Assembly: GCA_009695275.1 (NCBI GenBank)
Contig: SIBF01000029.1
Coordinates: forward strand, 1-33,935
DNA from: Pedosphaera sp.
GTDB taxonomy: Bacteria; Verrucomicrobiota; Verrucomicrobiia; Limisphaerales; F1-12-MAGs170
Direction: 5' to 3'
Length of the DNA: 33,935 nucleotides
Below the pieces are notes generated by a model. It saw only the letters and a program-made list of their open reading frames with translations, was not told the origin of the DNA and made no database searches. Numbering within the stretch: position 1 is the stretch's first letter; each line of letters opens with the position of its first letter. Below, piece by piece: positions 25,188-32,928 of the stretch. A program made the position numbers and the translations under genes.

Positions 25188-26306
25188 ATGAAAAACACGA
25201 TGCAAGCCATCGGTGCCGTTCCCAGCCGGAAGGAAGTCCGGCTGGTTGATCACGAAGCGCCGCAAGTGTCGGCCGATCAACATGTAAAAGTGCGATGCCT
25301 CGACGTCGGCATCTGCGGGACGGACCGCGAAATCTGCACTTTCGTTTACGGTCGCCCGCCTGCCGGGAGCGATTACCTGGTGCTGGGGCACGAATCGCTT
25401 GGTCAAGTTGTGGAGGTGGGCACCGGAGTTAAACTTCTCAAAGTAGGTGACTTGGTAGTCCCTTCCGTGCGTCGTCCGTGTAAACACACGGACTGCCGAC
25501 CGTGCCGCGAAGATCGTCAGGACTTTTGTTCCACCGGGGACTTTGTCGAACGGGGCATCAACCAAGTCCACGGGTTCATGACGGAATATTTTGTAGAGTA
25601 TGAAAAGTACCTGAACCACGTGCCCCCCAACCTCCGCGACATCGCGGTGTTGAGCGAACCATTGACCATTGCGGAGAAGGGGCTCGCCCAGGCTTATCAG
25701 GTCCAGAAACGTCTTCCTTGGGGAAAAGGCACCGGAAAGCTTCCGGGCGAAGGATTGCGTGCGGTGGTGTTGGGAGCGGGTCCGATTGGCATCCTCGGCG
25801 CCATGAAGCTCATTCTCGAAGGCTTCGACACTTACGTCTATTCCCGATCCCAGAAGCCAAATCCAAAAGCCGACCTGGTCGAGTCGATCGGCGCAAAATA
25901 CTTATCCGCAAGAGACATCACGCCTTCCCAGCTTGCGGAGCGCGTCGGAAACATCGATGTCATCTACGAGGCGGCAGGACGCTCCGATTTCTCCTTCCAG
26001 GTGCTGGAGATGCTGGGGCTCAATGGCGTCTTTATCTTTACCGGGATTCCTGCGCCAGGGGGCCAAATTCAAATTCCCGGCAACGTGCTCATGCGCCACC
26101 TCGTCCTGAAGAACCTCGCCATCATCGGTACCGTCAACGCCGATCGCGCGGCTTTCGAGAACGCCATACTGGACCTCGGTGAGTTCCAGAAACGCTGGCC
26201 GGACGCCATACGCTCCATGATCACCGGACGCCATCCCGTGGAGAATTTCCGCGAACTCCTTCAAGGTAAAGCTACCGGAATCAAAAACGTCATCTCCTTC
26301 GCATAA
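25188..26306 (+). CDS. Zinc-dependent glucose 1-dehydrogenase-like alcohol dehydrogenase
   Basis: A 372-residue medium-chain dehydrogenase close to archaeal-type glucose 1-dehydrogenase, oxidising an aldose to its lactone with NAD(P). Catalytic zinc ligands are in 'GICGTDREI' (Cys43 region) and 'LGHESLGQV' (His-Glu). The structural zinc lobe is 'CKHTDCRPCREDRQDFC', four cysteines. The nucleotide-binding motif is 'VVLGAGPIGILGA', and 'LSEPLTIAEKGLAQA' is characteristic of the glucose-dehydrogenase branch. The start ATG 25188 follows an AGG. The stop is 7 nt before the (now broken) cyclase-family gene, so the two formed an operon, perhaps for sugar or lactone oxidation; other sugars are possible substrates. 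Confidence 0.88.
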   Translation: MKNTMQAIGAVPSRKEVRLVDHEAPQVSADQHVKVRCLDVGICGTDREICTFVYGRPPAGSDYLVLGHESLGQVVEVGTGVKLLKVGDLVVPSVRRPCKHTDCRPCREDRQDFCSTGDFVERGINQVHGFMTEYFVEYEKYLNHVPPNLRDIAVLSEPLTIAEKGLAQAYQVQKRLPWGKGTGKLPGEGLRAVVLGAGPIGILGAMKLILEGFDTYVYSRSQKPNPKADLVESIGAKYLSARDITPSQLAERVGNIDVIYEAAGRSDFSFQVLEMLGLNGVFIFTGIPAPGGQIQIPGNVLMRHLVLKNLAIIGTVNADRAAFENAILDLGEFQKRWPDAIRSMITGRHPVENFRELLQGKATGIKNVISFA

Positions 26307-26313
26307 CAACCCC

Positions 26314-27081
26314 ATGAGCATAAAAACCTGGATTGATATCTCCGTTCCCTTGCACAACGGCATGCACCACTGGACCGGCGATCCCGCGTTTGAGTCCAGC
26401 CTTTTTGCCAGCATTGCCGATGGCAAGGTGTGCAACGTGACGCAATTCAAGACCAGCGCGCACATCGGCACCCACATGGATGCTCCGCGGCATTTCATCC
26501 GCGACGGCATCACCATGGAAAAGATGCCACTCGACGCGGTGATCGGCCCCTGCCGGGTTGTCGAGATCAGGCACAAGGTCGCGCTCACGCCGGATGAATT
26601 GAAACCGCTCAAACTCAAGGCTGGCGAGCGCGTGCTGTTCAAAACTCGCAACTCGCGCCGCAGTTGGAAAATGCCGGAGTTCGACAAGGACTTCATCTAC
26701 GTCTCGAAGGAGGCCGCGCAGCATATCGTCGATTGTGGAGTCATGACCGTCGGAGTCGATTACCTTTCCGTTGGCGGTTTCTATACTGAGCGCGGTCACA
26801 AACTGCGCTTTTGGCACCGTGACACTTGAGTTGTCAAGTAGCTCACAATCAATGGGAAGCGACCATTTTCGCTCGATTTCAAAAAGCGCAATCTATGGCC
26901 GCGCAGAGTATACAAGGATGGCGTCGAGACGCATAATATCCTGCTCGGTGCTGAAGTCTGGATCATTGAGGGACTCAACCTCGCAAAGATTCAGCCCGGC
27001 AAATACGATTTGATCTGCCTTCCGATCAAGATTGCTGGAGCCGACGGAGCGCCTGCGAGAGCGTTGTTGAGGAAGCGATAG
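26314..27081 (+). pseudogene. Cyclase/kynurenine-formamidase-like gene disrupted by an inserted element
   Basis: The first 156 codons encode a metal-dependent cyclase-family hydrolase with the signature 'AHIGTHMDAPRHF' and 'VGVDYLSVGGF'. A 127-bp element then interrupts the gene and brings in-frame stops (TGA 26827-26829, TAG 26839-26841), giving a 171-residue truncated product with 15 foreign residues. The lost C-terminus resumes at 26911 in the same frame ('YKDGVETHNILLGAEVW', 'IEGLNLAKIQPGKYDL') and ends at TAG 27079-27081. Removing the element plus one TA rebuilds a continuous gene of about 212 codons, the usual family length. The missing part holds the His and Glu ('THN', 'IIEG') that complete the metal site in relatives, so the truncated protein should be inactive. 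Confidence 0.9.
26784..26910. mobile_element. 127-bp TA-flanked MITE inside the cyclase gene
   Basis: The element runs TACTGAGCGCGG ... CCGCGCAGAGTA and is flanked by TA on both sides (26782-26783, 26911-26912). Its ends are imperfect inverted repeats of about 31 bp, 24 matching, with a shared inner block TGCGCTTTT. The interior contains a small hairpin (ACTTGA-GTTG-TCAAGT, near 26824-26839) and no gene. A TA duplication with such ends is the mark of the IS630/Tc1-mariner superfamily, so this is a non-autonomous derivative. The interrupted protein gives independent proof of the exact borders. Confidence 0.88.
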
Positions 27082-27189
27082 CGCAATTGAGCCATCCCGC
27101 GCGCGCCTGCGCGGAAGACACGGCGACGTTGTCTGTGATCTGAGATCGGCTGAAACCTTTCGATGTTTGAGAGTGTTGTTGGCTCCGTG

Positions 27190-27207
27190 ACACCGCCGGG
27201 GCGGTGT
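27190..27207. promoter_or_regulatory. Perfect palindrome upstream of the SPFH gene
   Basis: ACACCGCC-GG-GGCGGTGT has perfect 8-bp arms and lies 47 nt before ATG 27255. It has no T run, so it is not a terminator; an operator or a hairpin in the leader are possibilities. Confidence 0.3.
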
Positions 27208-27254
27208 GCTATGGATCACGAACAACGCGCAACAAGAACCAGAGGTATCAAATT

Positions 27255-28337
27255 ATGGGACTCCTAGACTTCATCAAATCGCAGCTCATCGAAATCGTCC
27301 AATGGGAGGACGACTCCCGAAACACACTTTCATGGCGGTTTCCGGATGAGGACAAGGAAATCAAACGTGGCGCGCAGCTCATCGTGCGTGAATCGCAAAC
27401 CGCGCAGTTCTTGTACGTGGGTCAGTTTGGTGACACATTCGGCCCCGGAAAACACACGCTGGTCACGGACAACATTCCCGTGCTGTGCCGGCTGAAGGGC
27501 TGGAAGTACGGTTTCGAGTCGCCTTTCAAAGCGGACATCTACTACGTCAACACCCGCCTGTTCACCGGAAACAAGTGGGGCACGAGCAATCCGATCATGC
27601 TCCGCGATCAGGATTTTGGAATCGTTCGAGTCCGGGCTTTCGGCACCTACGATTTCAAAGTGGTTAATGTGCAGACGTTCCTGCGCGAAGTCGCCGGGAC
27701 GGATCACCACTTCGTCCTCGAAGAGTTCGCGGATACCATGCGCTCGCGCTTCGTAAGCGTGTTTAGTGATGCCATCGCATCAGCCAAACTTCCGGTGCTC
27801 GATGTCGCGGCACGCTACGGTGAACTGGGCGAGGCCCTCTTGCCGGTCCTGAATCCTATTCTCACCGAGAAGTACGGAATCGCCCTTGGAAGTTTCATCG
27901 TTGAAAACATCTCTGTGCCGCCCGAAGTCGAACAGGCCATCGACAAGCGATCGAGCATGGCTGCCGTGGGCAACTTGAACGACTACGTGAAATTCCAGAT
28001 GGCCCAAGGCATAGGTAAAGGTGACTCTGGCGGTGGTTTGGCCGGCGCTGCGGCGCAACTTGGCGCAGGCCTCACGATGGGCCAGCAGATGATGGCAGCC
28101 ATGAACACTCCGCAAGCTACGCCCGCTGCTGCCCCGCCTCCGATTCCATCGGCCACTACCACTGTCGCAAGCGCGGCCTTGCCGGAGTTGTTGGCACCTG
28201 CCGATGTTGCCAGAACCCTCGGGGTGAGCGAGGCCGATGTGTTGCAGAGCCTGGGGGATGGCTCCATCAAAGGCAAAAAAATCGGAACAACATGGCGCGT
28301 GACTCGGGCCGCGCTGGAAGAGTTTCTGAAGAACTGA
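27255..28337 (+). CDS. SPFH-domain protein with C-terminal helix-turn-helix
   Basis: A 360-residue protein of the YdjI/'virion core protein' branch of SPFH (band 7/flotillin) proteins: 'MGLLDFIKSQLIEIVQWEDD', 'QTAQFLYVGQFGDTFGPGKH', 'FGTYDFKVVNVQTFLREVAG'. It lacks a membrane helix. A Gly/Ala/Pro-rich linker (about residues 260-310) joins it to a C-terminal excisionase/MerR-like module, 'LLAPADVARTLGVSEADVLQ' with 'IKGKKIGTTWRVT' (about 313-360). In Bacillus, YdjI is brought to the membrane by zinc-ribbon and membrane partners in a stress response (family knowledge), and a zinc-ribbon membrane protein follows here. ATG 27255 has AGAGG 8 nt upstream. The helix-turn-helix may bind DNA or a peptide. 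Confidence 0.88.
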   Translation: MGLLDFIKSQLIEIVQWEDDSRNTLSWRFPDEDKEIKRGAQLIVRESQTAQFLYVGQFGDTFGPGKHTLVTDNIPVLCRLKGWKYGFESPFKADIYYVNTRLFTGNKWGTSNPIMLRDQDFGIVRVRAFGTYDFKVVNVQTFLREVAGTDHHFVLEEFADTMRSRFVSVFSDAIASAKLPVLDVAARYGELGEALLPVLNPILTEKYGIALGSFIVENISVPPEVEQAIDKRSSMAAVGNLNDYVKFQMAQGIGKGDSGGGLAGAAAQLGAGLTMGQQMMAAMNTPQATPAAAPPPIPSATTTVASAALPELLAPADVARTLGVSEADVLQSLGDGSIKGKKIGTTWRVTRAALEEFLKN

Positions 28338-28425
28338 ATCGTGAGTTTGGTTCGTTACCTCGATCGACAAGGTTGAGTTGATCTGGTACGGCTGAAAAAT
28401 ATCAACCCAGTCAACCCGGTTCACC

Positions 28426-28731
28426 ATGACTCCATACGTGCTTACAGCCATCGCGGCATTTCTTGCTGGATGCGCCATTGGCTCTGGCCTTCGGAATTCG
28501 GGAGGCGAGGGCGCACAATTGCGCCGCCTCGAGCGGAAGTTGAATCTCCTCCTGGAAAACCTGGGAGTTAAAGAGCTCTCAGCCTTGTCGCCGGAAGTTC
28601 AGGAACTCGCCCGAGACTCGAGACGCAAGATTGCCGCGATCAAGCTGCATCGGGAACAGACCAACTGCGGTCTGGCTGAGGCGAAACAGGCTGTGGAGGA
28701 TTTTATTCTCTCACAACAAGCAAAGGGATGA
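28426..28731 (+). CDS. Small membrane protein with L7/L12 C-terminal-like domain
   Basis: A 101-residue protein. Residues 4-22 form a membrane helix (YVLTAIAAFLAGCAIGSGL), residues 30-50 a helical stretch ('RRLERKLNLLLENLGV'), and the C-terminal 40 residues ('RRKIAAIKLHREQTNCGLAE', 'AKQAVEDFI') match the helix pattern of the ribosomal L7/L12 C-terminal domain, where 'K..VIK.VR..TGLGL.EAK..VE' is the core. It is 88 nt after the SPFH gene and 116 nt before the zinc-ribbon gene, all in one direction. Its role is unknown; a membrane adaptor in the SPFH module is inference. Confidence 0.75.
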   Translation: MTPYVLTAIAAFLAGCAIGSGLRNSGGEGAQLRRLERKLNLLLENLGVKELSALSPEVQELARDSRRKIAAIKLHREQTNCGLAEAKQAVEDFILSQQAKG

Positions 28732-28847
28732 TCCATGCGAGAAGTTCCCTCCTGTAGGGACAATCTGACTTGCGAGTCCGCTTCGCCGCATTCCGACCGC
28801 CGGGTTGGCGATCTCAGCCAGGCCAGCTTGAATCCGCAGCGCATCTG

Positions 28848-29951
28848 ATGTCCCAAGTCACTGCACTTCACAAATTCGCCTGCCCCGCGTGTGGCGCTGA
28901 GGCGACGTGGAATCCGGAGAAGCAGGCATTGATCTGCCCCTACTGCGGCACCCATTCGCCTGCTCAACTGGAGACCACGCCCGCCGGCGACGAAGTGATC
29001 CGCGAGCACGATCTCGTCGGAGCTTTGCGCCAGATTCCCGATAGCAAACGCGGCTGGCAGGCGAAGAAGACTTCGGTCAAATGCCAAAGTTGCCAGGCCA
29101 TCTCGGTCTTCGACGCCGAGCGAGTCGGGCAGCGATGCGACTTCTGCGGTTCATCCTCGCTCCTGCCTTACGAGGAAATCAAAGAAGCATTCCGGCCGGA
29201 AAGCCTGCTTCAGATGAAGTTGAGCGAGCAGCAGGTGCGCGATGCGATCCGCCAGTGGTACGGCTCGCGTTGGTTCGCGCCGAACTTGCTAAAAAGCAAA
29301 GCGCTGACTGACATTGTTCGCGGTTTGTACATTCCCTATTGGACCTTCGATGCGCAGGTGCATGCGGACTGGACCGCCGAGTCGGGCTACTACTATTATG
29401 AAACGGAATCCTATACCGACTCCAACGGACGGCGGCAGACCCGGCAGGTGCGCAAAATCCGCTGGCAATGGAGTTCCGGCGCGATCGATCACTTCTTCGA
29501 TGACGAGTTGGTGTCGGCGTCGCGTGGCGTTCAGGCGGATTTACTGAGGCGGGTCGAGCCGTTTCCCACCAAGCAGCTTGTGGCCTACGATCCGGGTTTT
29601 CTCGCCGGTTGGGTGGTGGAGCGTTACCAGCTTGATCTTCTTTCCGCCGCGAAGGCTGCTCGTGAAACCATGGATCAGAAGGTGCGCAGCCTCTGCGCGT
29701 CGCAGGTTCCGGGAGACACGCATCGGAATCTGAGTGTGCGCGCGGATTACTCAGGTCAAACATTCAAGCACATCCTGGCTCCCATCTGGCTGCTGACCTA
29801 TGATTACGGGCACCGCAGCTTTCAAGTGGTGATCAATGGCTACTCCGGTGCCATTGCGGGGCGCTATCCCAAAAGCTGGATCAAGATCACGCTCTTCGTG
29901 CTCGCCATCCTTGTGGCCATCGCAATCGGAGCCTTGGTGTATCGGCAATGA
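28848..29951 (+). CDS. Double zinc-ribbon membrane protein (YdjG-like)
   Basis: A 367-residue protein with two N-terminal zinc ribbons: Cys12-x2-Cys15 with Cys30-x2-Cys33 ('CPACG', 'CPYCG'), and Cys79-x2-Cys82 with Cys97-x2-Cys100 ('CQSC', 'CDFC'). The middle domain has 'IVRGLYIPYWTFDAQV', an aromatic 'GYYYYETESYTDSNGRRQTR' stretch and 'HILAPIWLLTYDYG'. A single C-terminal membrane helix (about 347-365) anchors it. The architecture fits the TFIIB-type zinc-ribbon membrane protein that accompanies SPFH proteins, such as YdjG in Bacillus. ATG 28848 opens the zinc-ribbon region; an earlier ATG at 28770 gives only low-complexity sequence. The stop overlaps the next gene as ATGA. Confidence 0.83.
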   Translation: MSQVTALHKFACPACGAEATWNPEKQALICPYCGTHSPAQLETTPAGDEVIREHDLVGALRQIPDSKRGWQAKKTSVKCQSCQAISVFDAERVGQRCDFCGSSSLLPYEEIKEAFRPESLLQMKLSEQQVRDAIRQWYGSRWFAPNLLKSKALTDIVRGLYIPYWTFDAQVHADWTAESGYYYYETESYTDSNGRRQTRQVRKIRWQWSSGAIDHFFDDELVSASRGVQADLLRRVEPFPTKQLVAYDPGFLAGWVVERYQLDLLSAAKAARETMDQKVRSLCASQVPGDTHRNLSVRADYSGQTFKHILAPIWLLTYDYGHRSFQVVINGYSGAIAGRYPKSWIKITLFVLAILVAIAIGALVYRQ

Positions 29952-30226
29952 CTTCTGGTTCCAGAATTCTTCGGTATCTCCAGCGGCCGCCCGGCATCGA
30001 GACCTGGTGGCATTGGCTTGGAATCTTCCTGGCAGGGTTGGTTTTCTACCTTCTTTCATCCGGACCAGCGGTGCGCTGCGTGGAGGAAGGCTGGCTTCCT
30101 CGCGATTTTGTCGGCGCTGTTTATCGACCGCTTGCACTGGTGCGTGGTACCCCGGTGGAGCGCCTTCTGAACGGCTACATCCGTCTCTGGCTGCCGCCTC
30201 CTTACCAGGGGGATCTTCCGAATTGA
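29948..30226 (+). CDS. Small membrane protein of unknown function
   Basis: A 92-residue protein with one central hydrophobic helix (residues 22-40, 'WHWLGIFLAGLVFYLLSSG') and a short C-terminal part ending in 'LPPPYQGDLPN'. I do not recognise a family. The ATG overlaps the stop of the zinc-ribbon gene (ATGA, 29948-29951), which indicates coupled translation and a shared role. It ends 18 nt before the convergent ASPIC/UnbV gene. Confidence 0.72.
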   Translation: MTSGSRILRYLQRPPGIETWWHWLGIFLAGLVFYLLSSGPAVRCVEEGWLPRDFVGAVYRPLALVRGTPVERLLNGYIRLWLPPPYQGDLPN

Positions 30227-30243
30227 ATCGCGCATTTTTTCAA

Positions 30244-32619
30244 TCACTCGTGTTGTGGCTGAACAGAATGGTAGCGATTGAGCGCCGGATTGCGGATTGT
30301 CTGTGTCCTGCCGTTCGGCCAGTGTACTTCGACACTATCGACGTTCGTCTGTCTGCCGAGACCAAAATGCGCCGTGTTGGCATGTTGAGCGCGATGGGAA
30401 TCGCCAGTAACGAAGTATCGAGATTGTTTTCCCGCGGATGAGTTCAGCATAATTTTTGCGCCCACGGGCGAGAATCCGGAACCGGCTTCTCGCAGTTGGA
30501 AACCGATCCAATTGCCGCTCTCAAGAAAACGATTCTTGAACAGGCGCAGCGTTTGCATTCGCTCGGGCCATTCCATGAAAGTCGTGACTAACAAGTCCAG
30601 CTTGCCGTCTCCATCGAGATCGTCGCTGACAACATTGCGACAATCCAGTTCCATCGAAACGCCCATGAGGTAGCCGACTTCCGTGAAGGATTTGCCGGAG
30701 TGATTCATCAACAGGCGGTTCTTTTCGTAGCCCCCGTAGGACTCGCCCTGGCCGTAAAGCCGGCTGCCGGTCGCCTGAAAATAGATGTCCAGAGCGGGGT
30801 CATGTTGCGATGTCGCCGCGTAAATGTCATGCCGCCAGAACTGCGTTTCGTAATCTTTCGCCGACCTGCGGCTCTTGTGACCGTTGGCGATGTAGAGATC
30901 GAGGTCGCCGTCATTGTCGAAGTCAAACGCAGCAACACCCCATGACCAGCCAGTGCGCGCGACCTGCCCGCTCAATGATTCCTGCCGAAAGCCCTGACCA
31001 CGCGAGAAGTAAAGCCGGTTTCCGTAGCCCATCAATGGCCGCATCTTCTGGTGTTCGAGAAATTCCGGCGAACCCAGTGCAAGAAGATCGAGCCGTCTGG
31101 CGGTGAACGAATTCATTCCGATCATCAGAAAATCCATTCTGCCGTCCCCATCAAAGTCGCCAAAACAGTGCGCCATGCCGAAGGCGTGCGGTTCGTCGAT
31201 GATGTGGGTGGTGACATCTGTGAAGTGACCGTGACCGTCGTTGTAATAAACATCCACGCCAGCAAAATCGCTGACGATCACAAGATCCAGATCGCCATCG
31301 CCGTCGAGGTCAACAAACGAGGCGCTGTAGGTGCGCCGAAAACGTTTCTTTGCCAGTCCAGCCGATTCCGTGGCGTCACGAAAATTCCCCCGGCCGTCGT
31401 TGATCAGCAGAAAAGAGGGGAAGCCGTCGTTCGCGTCATAATAGGGCGTCGGCATCTGGCCGGCGTTGTAAGGCAGTTTGTATTGCGCCAGCCAGACATC
31501 GAGGTGGCCATCCTGATCAATGTCGCCGGCAGTGATGACAAAAGGATTGGGCAACTGCACGCCAGCCTGCCAGACCCGGCGCGCAGCGCCACGAAATCTT
31601 CCTTGAGCGTCGCCGGCGTAAAGCAGAAGCCCTCCCCGATCGGCGCACAGAAAGTCGGGAACGCCCTCGCCGGTAAAGTCCGCGATGATGCCGGTAGAGA
31701 CGAGTTCCGGGAAGTGGTCACAGAGCGGAGCTGGTTCAAAGCGGCCGCCGCCACGATTCCAGTACACCAGGTTCTTGCAGGCGAGGATGATTTCGGAAAA
31801 CCCGTCGCCGTCGAGGTCGAAGAGGATCAGCGGATCAATGAAACTTTTGTTTGTCTGCGGCGTGATTTGTTTGACCAGGGCTTCCTCGAAGGCGGGATAG
31901 CCGACTCGTTCCAGCAGCTCGACATTCGCCGTTTCGATCATTCGTGGAACAGGCGCCGCGCGAGGATCGGTGCCGTCCTGCCATTCAACGCGCAGGTCGC
32001 CTTTGAAGATTATCCGGCGGTTTTGCCGTGGATTTGCGATGTGCAGAGTTGCGGCGATGACGGAGCGCGCCGGCGTGCCATTGTTTGCGGGATCAAACTG
32101 CGTGTGGCGCCATTCGGACTGCTCCAACCGGAAGCCCTGGCGTTTCAGTTCCTTCAACCAGACTTTCCATTCATCACGGTTCAAACGTTCTTCCGCCAGA
32201 CCGACGCGCATTGATTTGATTCCGTATGCCAGGATTTCGGATGTGTTCGGTTTGCCAACCATCAACCCGCCCATGTCAAAACTTTCGAGGACGGCAAATT
32301 CATCCTGGGAGTAGCGCAACGAATCCCACAGTTTGGTGAACACATCTTCATGCCGTTCGGCCTCCATTTCCCTGGCCCAGATGCTTTCGTCCAGTCGGTT
32401 CTGTTCAGCTTCGATCGCCAGAAATCTTCGCGTCGCCTGTGGGTCGGTGGAAGCGCCTGAGGACGCGGCATCAAAGAAAGAGTCGCCAGTTTTCTGCGAG
32501 TGCAGGCTGGGATCAAGATCCACCGTCCTCGCCGGTCTGAATTTCGAAACAGCGAGGAAAATCACCGCCGTGCAGACTGCGATGCTGACCAGAGCTGGAA
32601 TTGCTCGATTAGAGTTCAC
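30244..32619 (-). CDS. FG-GAP/VCBS repeat protein with ASPIC/UnbV C-terminus (CRTAC1-like)
   Basis: A 791-residue protein. Residues 7-25 form an N-terminal anchor or signal (IPALVSIAVCTAVIFLAVS). A helical domain of about 220 residues follows, then a beta-propeller of FG-GAP/VCBS repeats with calcium-type loops: 'DLDGDGFSEIILA', 'DIDQDGHLDVWLA', 'DLDGDGDLDLVIV', 'DFDGDGRMDFLMI', 'DFDNDGDLDLYIA', 'DLDGDGKLDLLVT'. The last 90 residues are an ASPIC/UnbV domain ('NWIGFQLREAGS', 'VGAKIMLNSS', 'HFGLGRQTNVDSVEVHWPNG'). This pairing is common in Verrucomicrobia and Planctomycetes surface proteins; the function is not established. The frame opens at GTG 32619, and a possible small ORF overlaps it upstream. 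Confidence 0.9.
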   Translation of the reverse strand: MNSNRAIPALVSIAVCTAVIFLAVSKFRPARTVDLDPSLHSQKTGDSFFDAASSGASTDPQATRRFLAIEAEQNRLDESIWAREMEAERHEDVFTKLWDSLRYSQDEFAVLESFDMGGLMVGKPNTSEILAYGIKSMRVGLAEERLNRDEWKVWLKELKRQGFRLEQSEWRHTQFDPANNGTPARSVIAATLHIANPRQNRRIIFKGDLRVEWQDGTDPRAAPVPRMIETANVELLERVGYPAFEEALVKQITPQTNKSFIDPLILFDLDGDGFSEIILACKNLVYWNRGGGRFEPAPLCDHFPELVSTGIIADFTGEGVPDFLCADRGGLLLYAGDAQGRFRGAARRVWQAGVQLPNPFVITAGDIDQDGHLDVWLAQYKLPYNAGQMPTPYYDANDGFPSFLLINDGRGNFRDATESAGLAKKRFRRTYSASFVDLDGDGDLDLVIVSDFAGVDVYYNDGHGHFTDVTTHIIDEPHAFGMAHCFGDFDGDGRMDFLMIGMNSFTARRLDLLALGSPEFLEHQKMRPLMGYGNRLYFSRGQGFRQESLSGQVARTGWSWGVAAFDFDNDGDLDLYIANGHKSRRSAKDYETQFWRHDIYAATSQHDPALDIYFQATGSRLYGQGESYGGYEKNRLLMNHSGKSFTEVGYLMGVSMELDCRNVVSDDLDGDGKLDLLVTTFMEWPERMQTLRLFKNRFLESGNWIGFQLREAGSGFSPVGAKIMLNSSAGKQSRYFVTGDSHRAQHANTAHFGLGRQTNVDSVEVHWPNGRTQTIRNPALNRYHSVQPQHE

Positions 32620-32746
32620 CGGCGGGCGGGGATGGCGAGCTGGGTTGTGCCCTGTCGGGCTGCGCGTCCTTACTGGAGGAAATGGAAAGGGTTGAATTCA
32701 AGACTTTCTTTTGGCGTGTCTTGGTTGGTGTTTCCTTTGCCTTCAT
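32609..32746 (-). CDS. Possible small basic, Pro/Ser-rich ORF upstream of the ASPIC/UnbV gene
   Basis: A 45-codon frame from ATG 32746 to TAA 32609-32611 encodes a Lys/Thr-rich start (MKAKETPTKTRQKK) and a Pro/Ser-rich end. A good ribosome site (AAGGG) lies about 7 nt before the ATG, better than anything before the GTG of the next gene. The frame overlaps that gene by 11 nt, which would suit translational coupling. The composition is low in complexity and no family is recognised. Confidence 0.4.
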   Translation of the reverse strand: MKAKETPTKTRQKKVLNSTLSISSSKDAQPDRAQPSSPSPPAGEL

Positions 32747-32928
32747 TGATTTTCCCTTCGCTGGCTTGGAAGCACTAAAGCGGAATTTACAAAGCGAAGC
32801 GAAGATTTTTCGCCACCTTGCCTGCCTGAGATGAGTGTGCCTTTTGGGTGGTTATGGGGACAGTGATATAGTGGAACCTTGCGGAAGTTTTGATTGAGGA
32901 AGGAGATGCGGTTCGACAGCCTCGGAGC

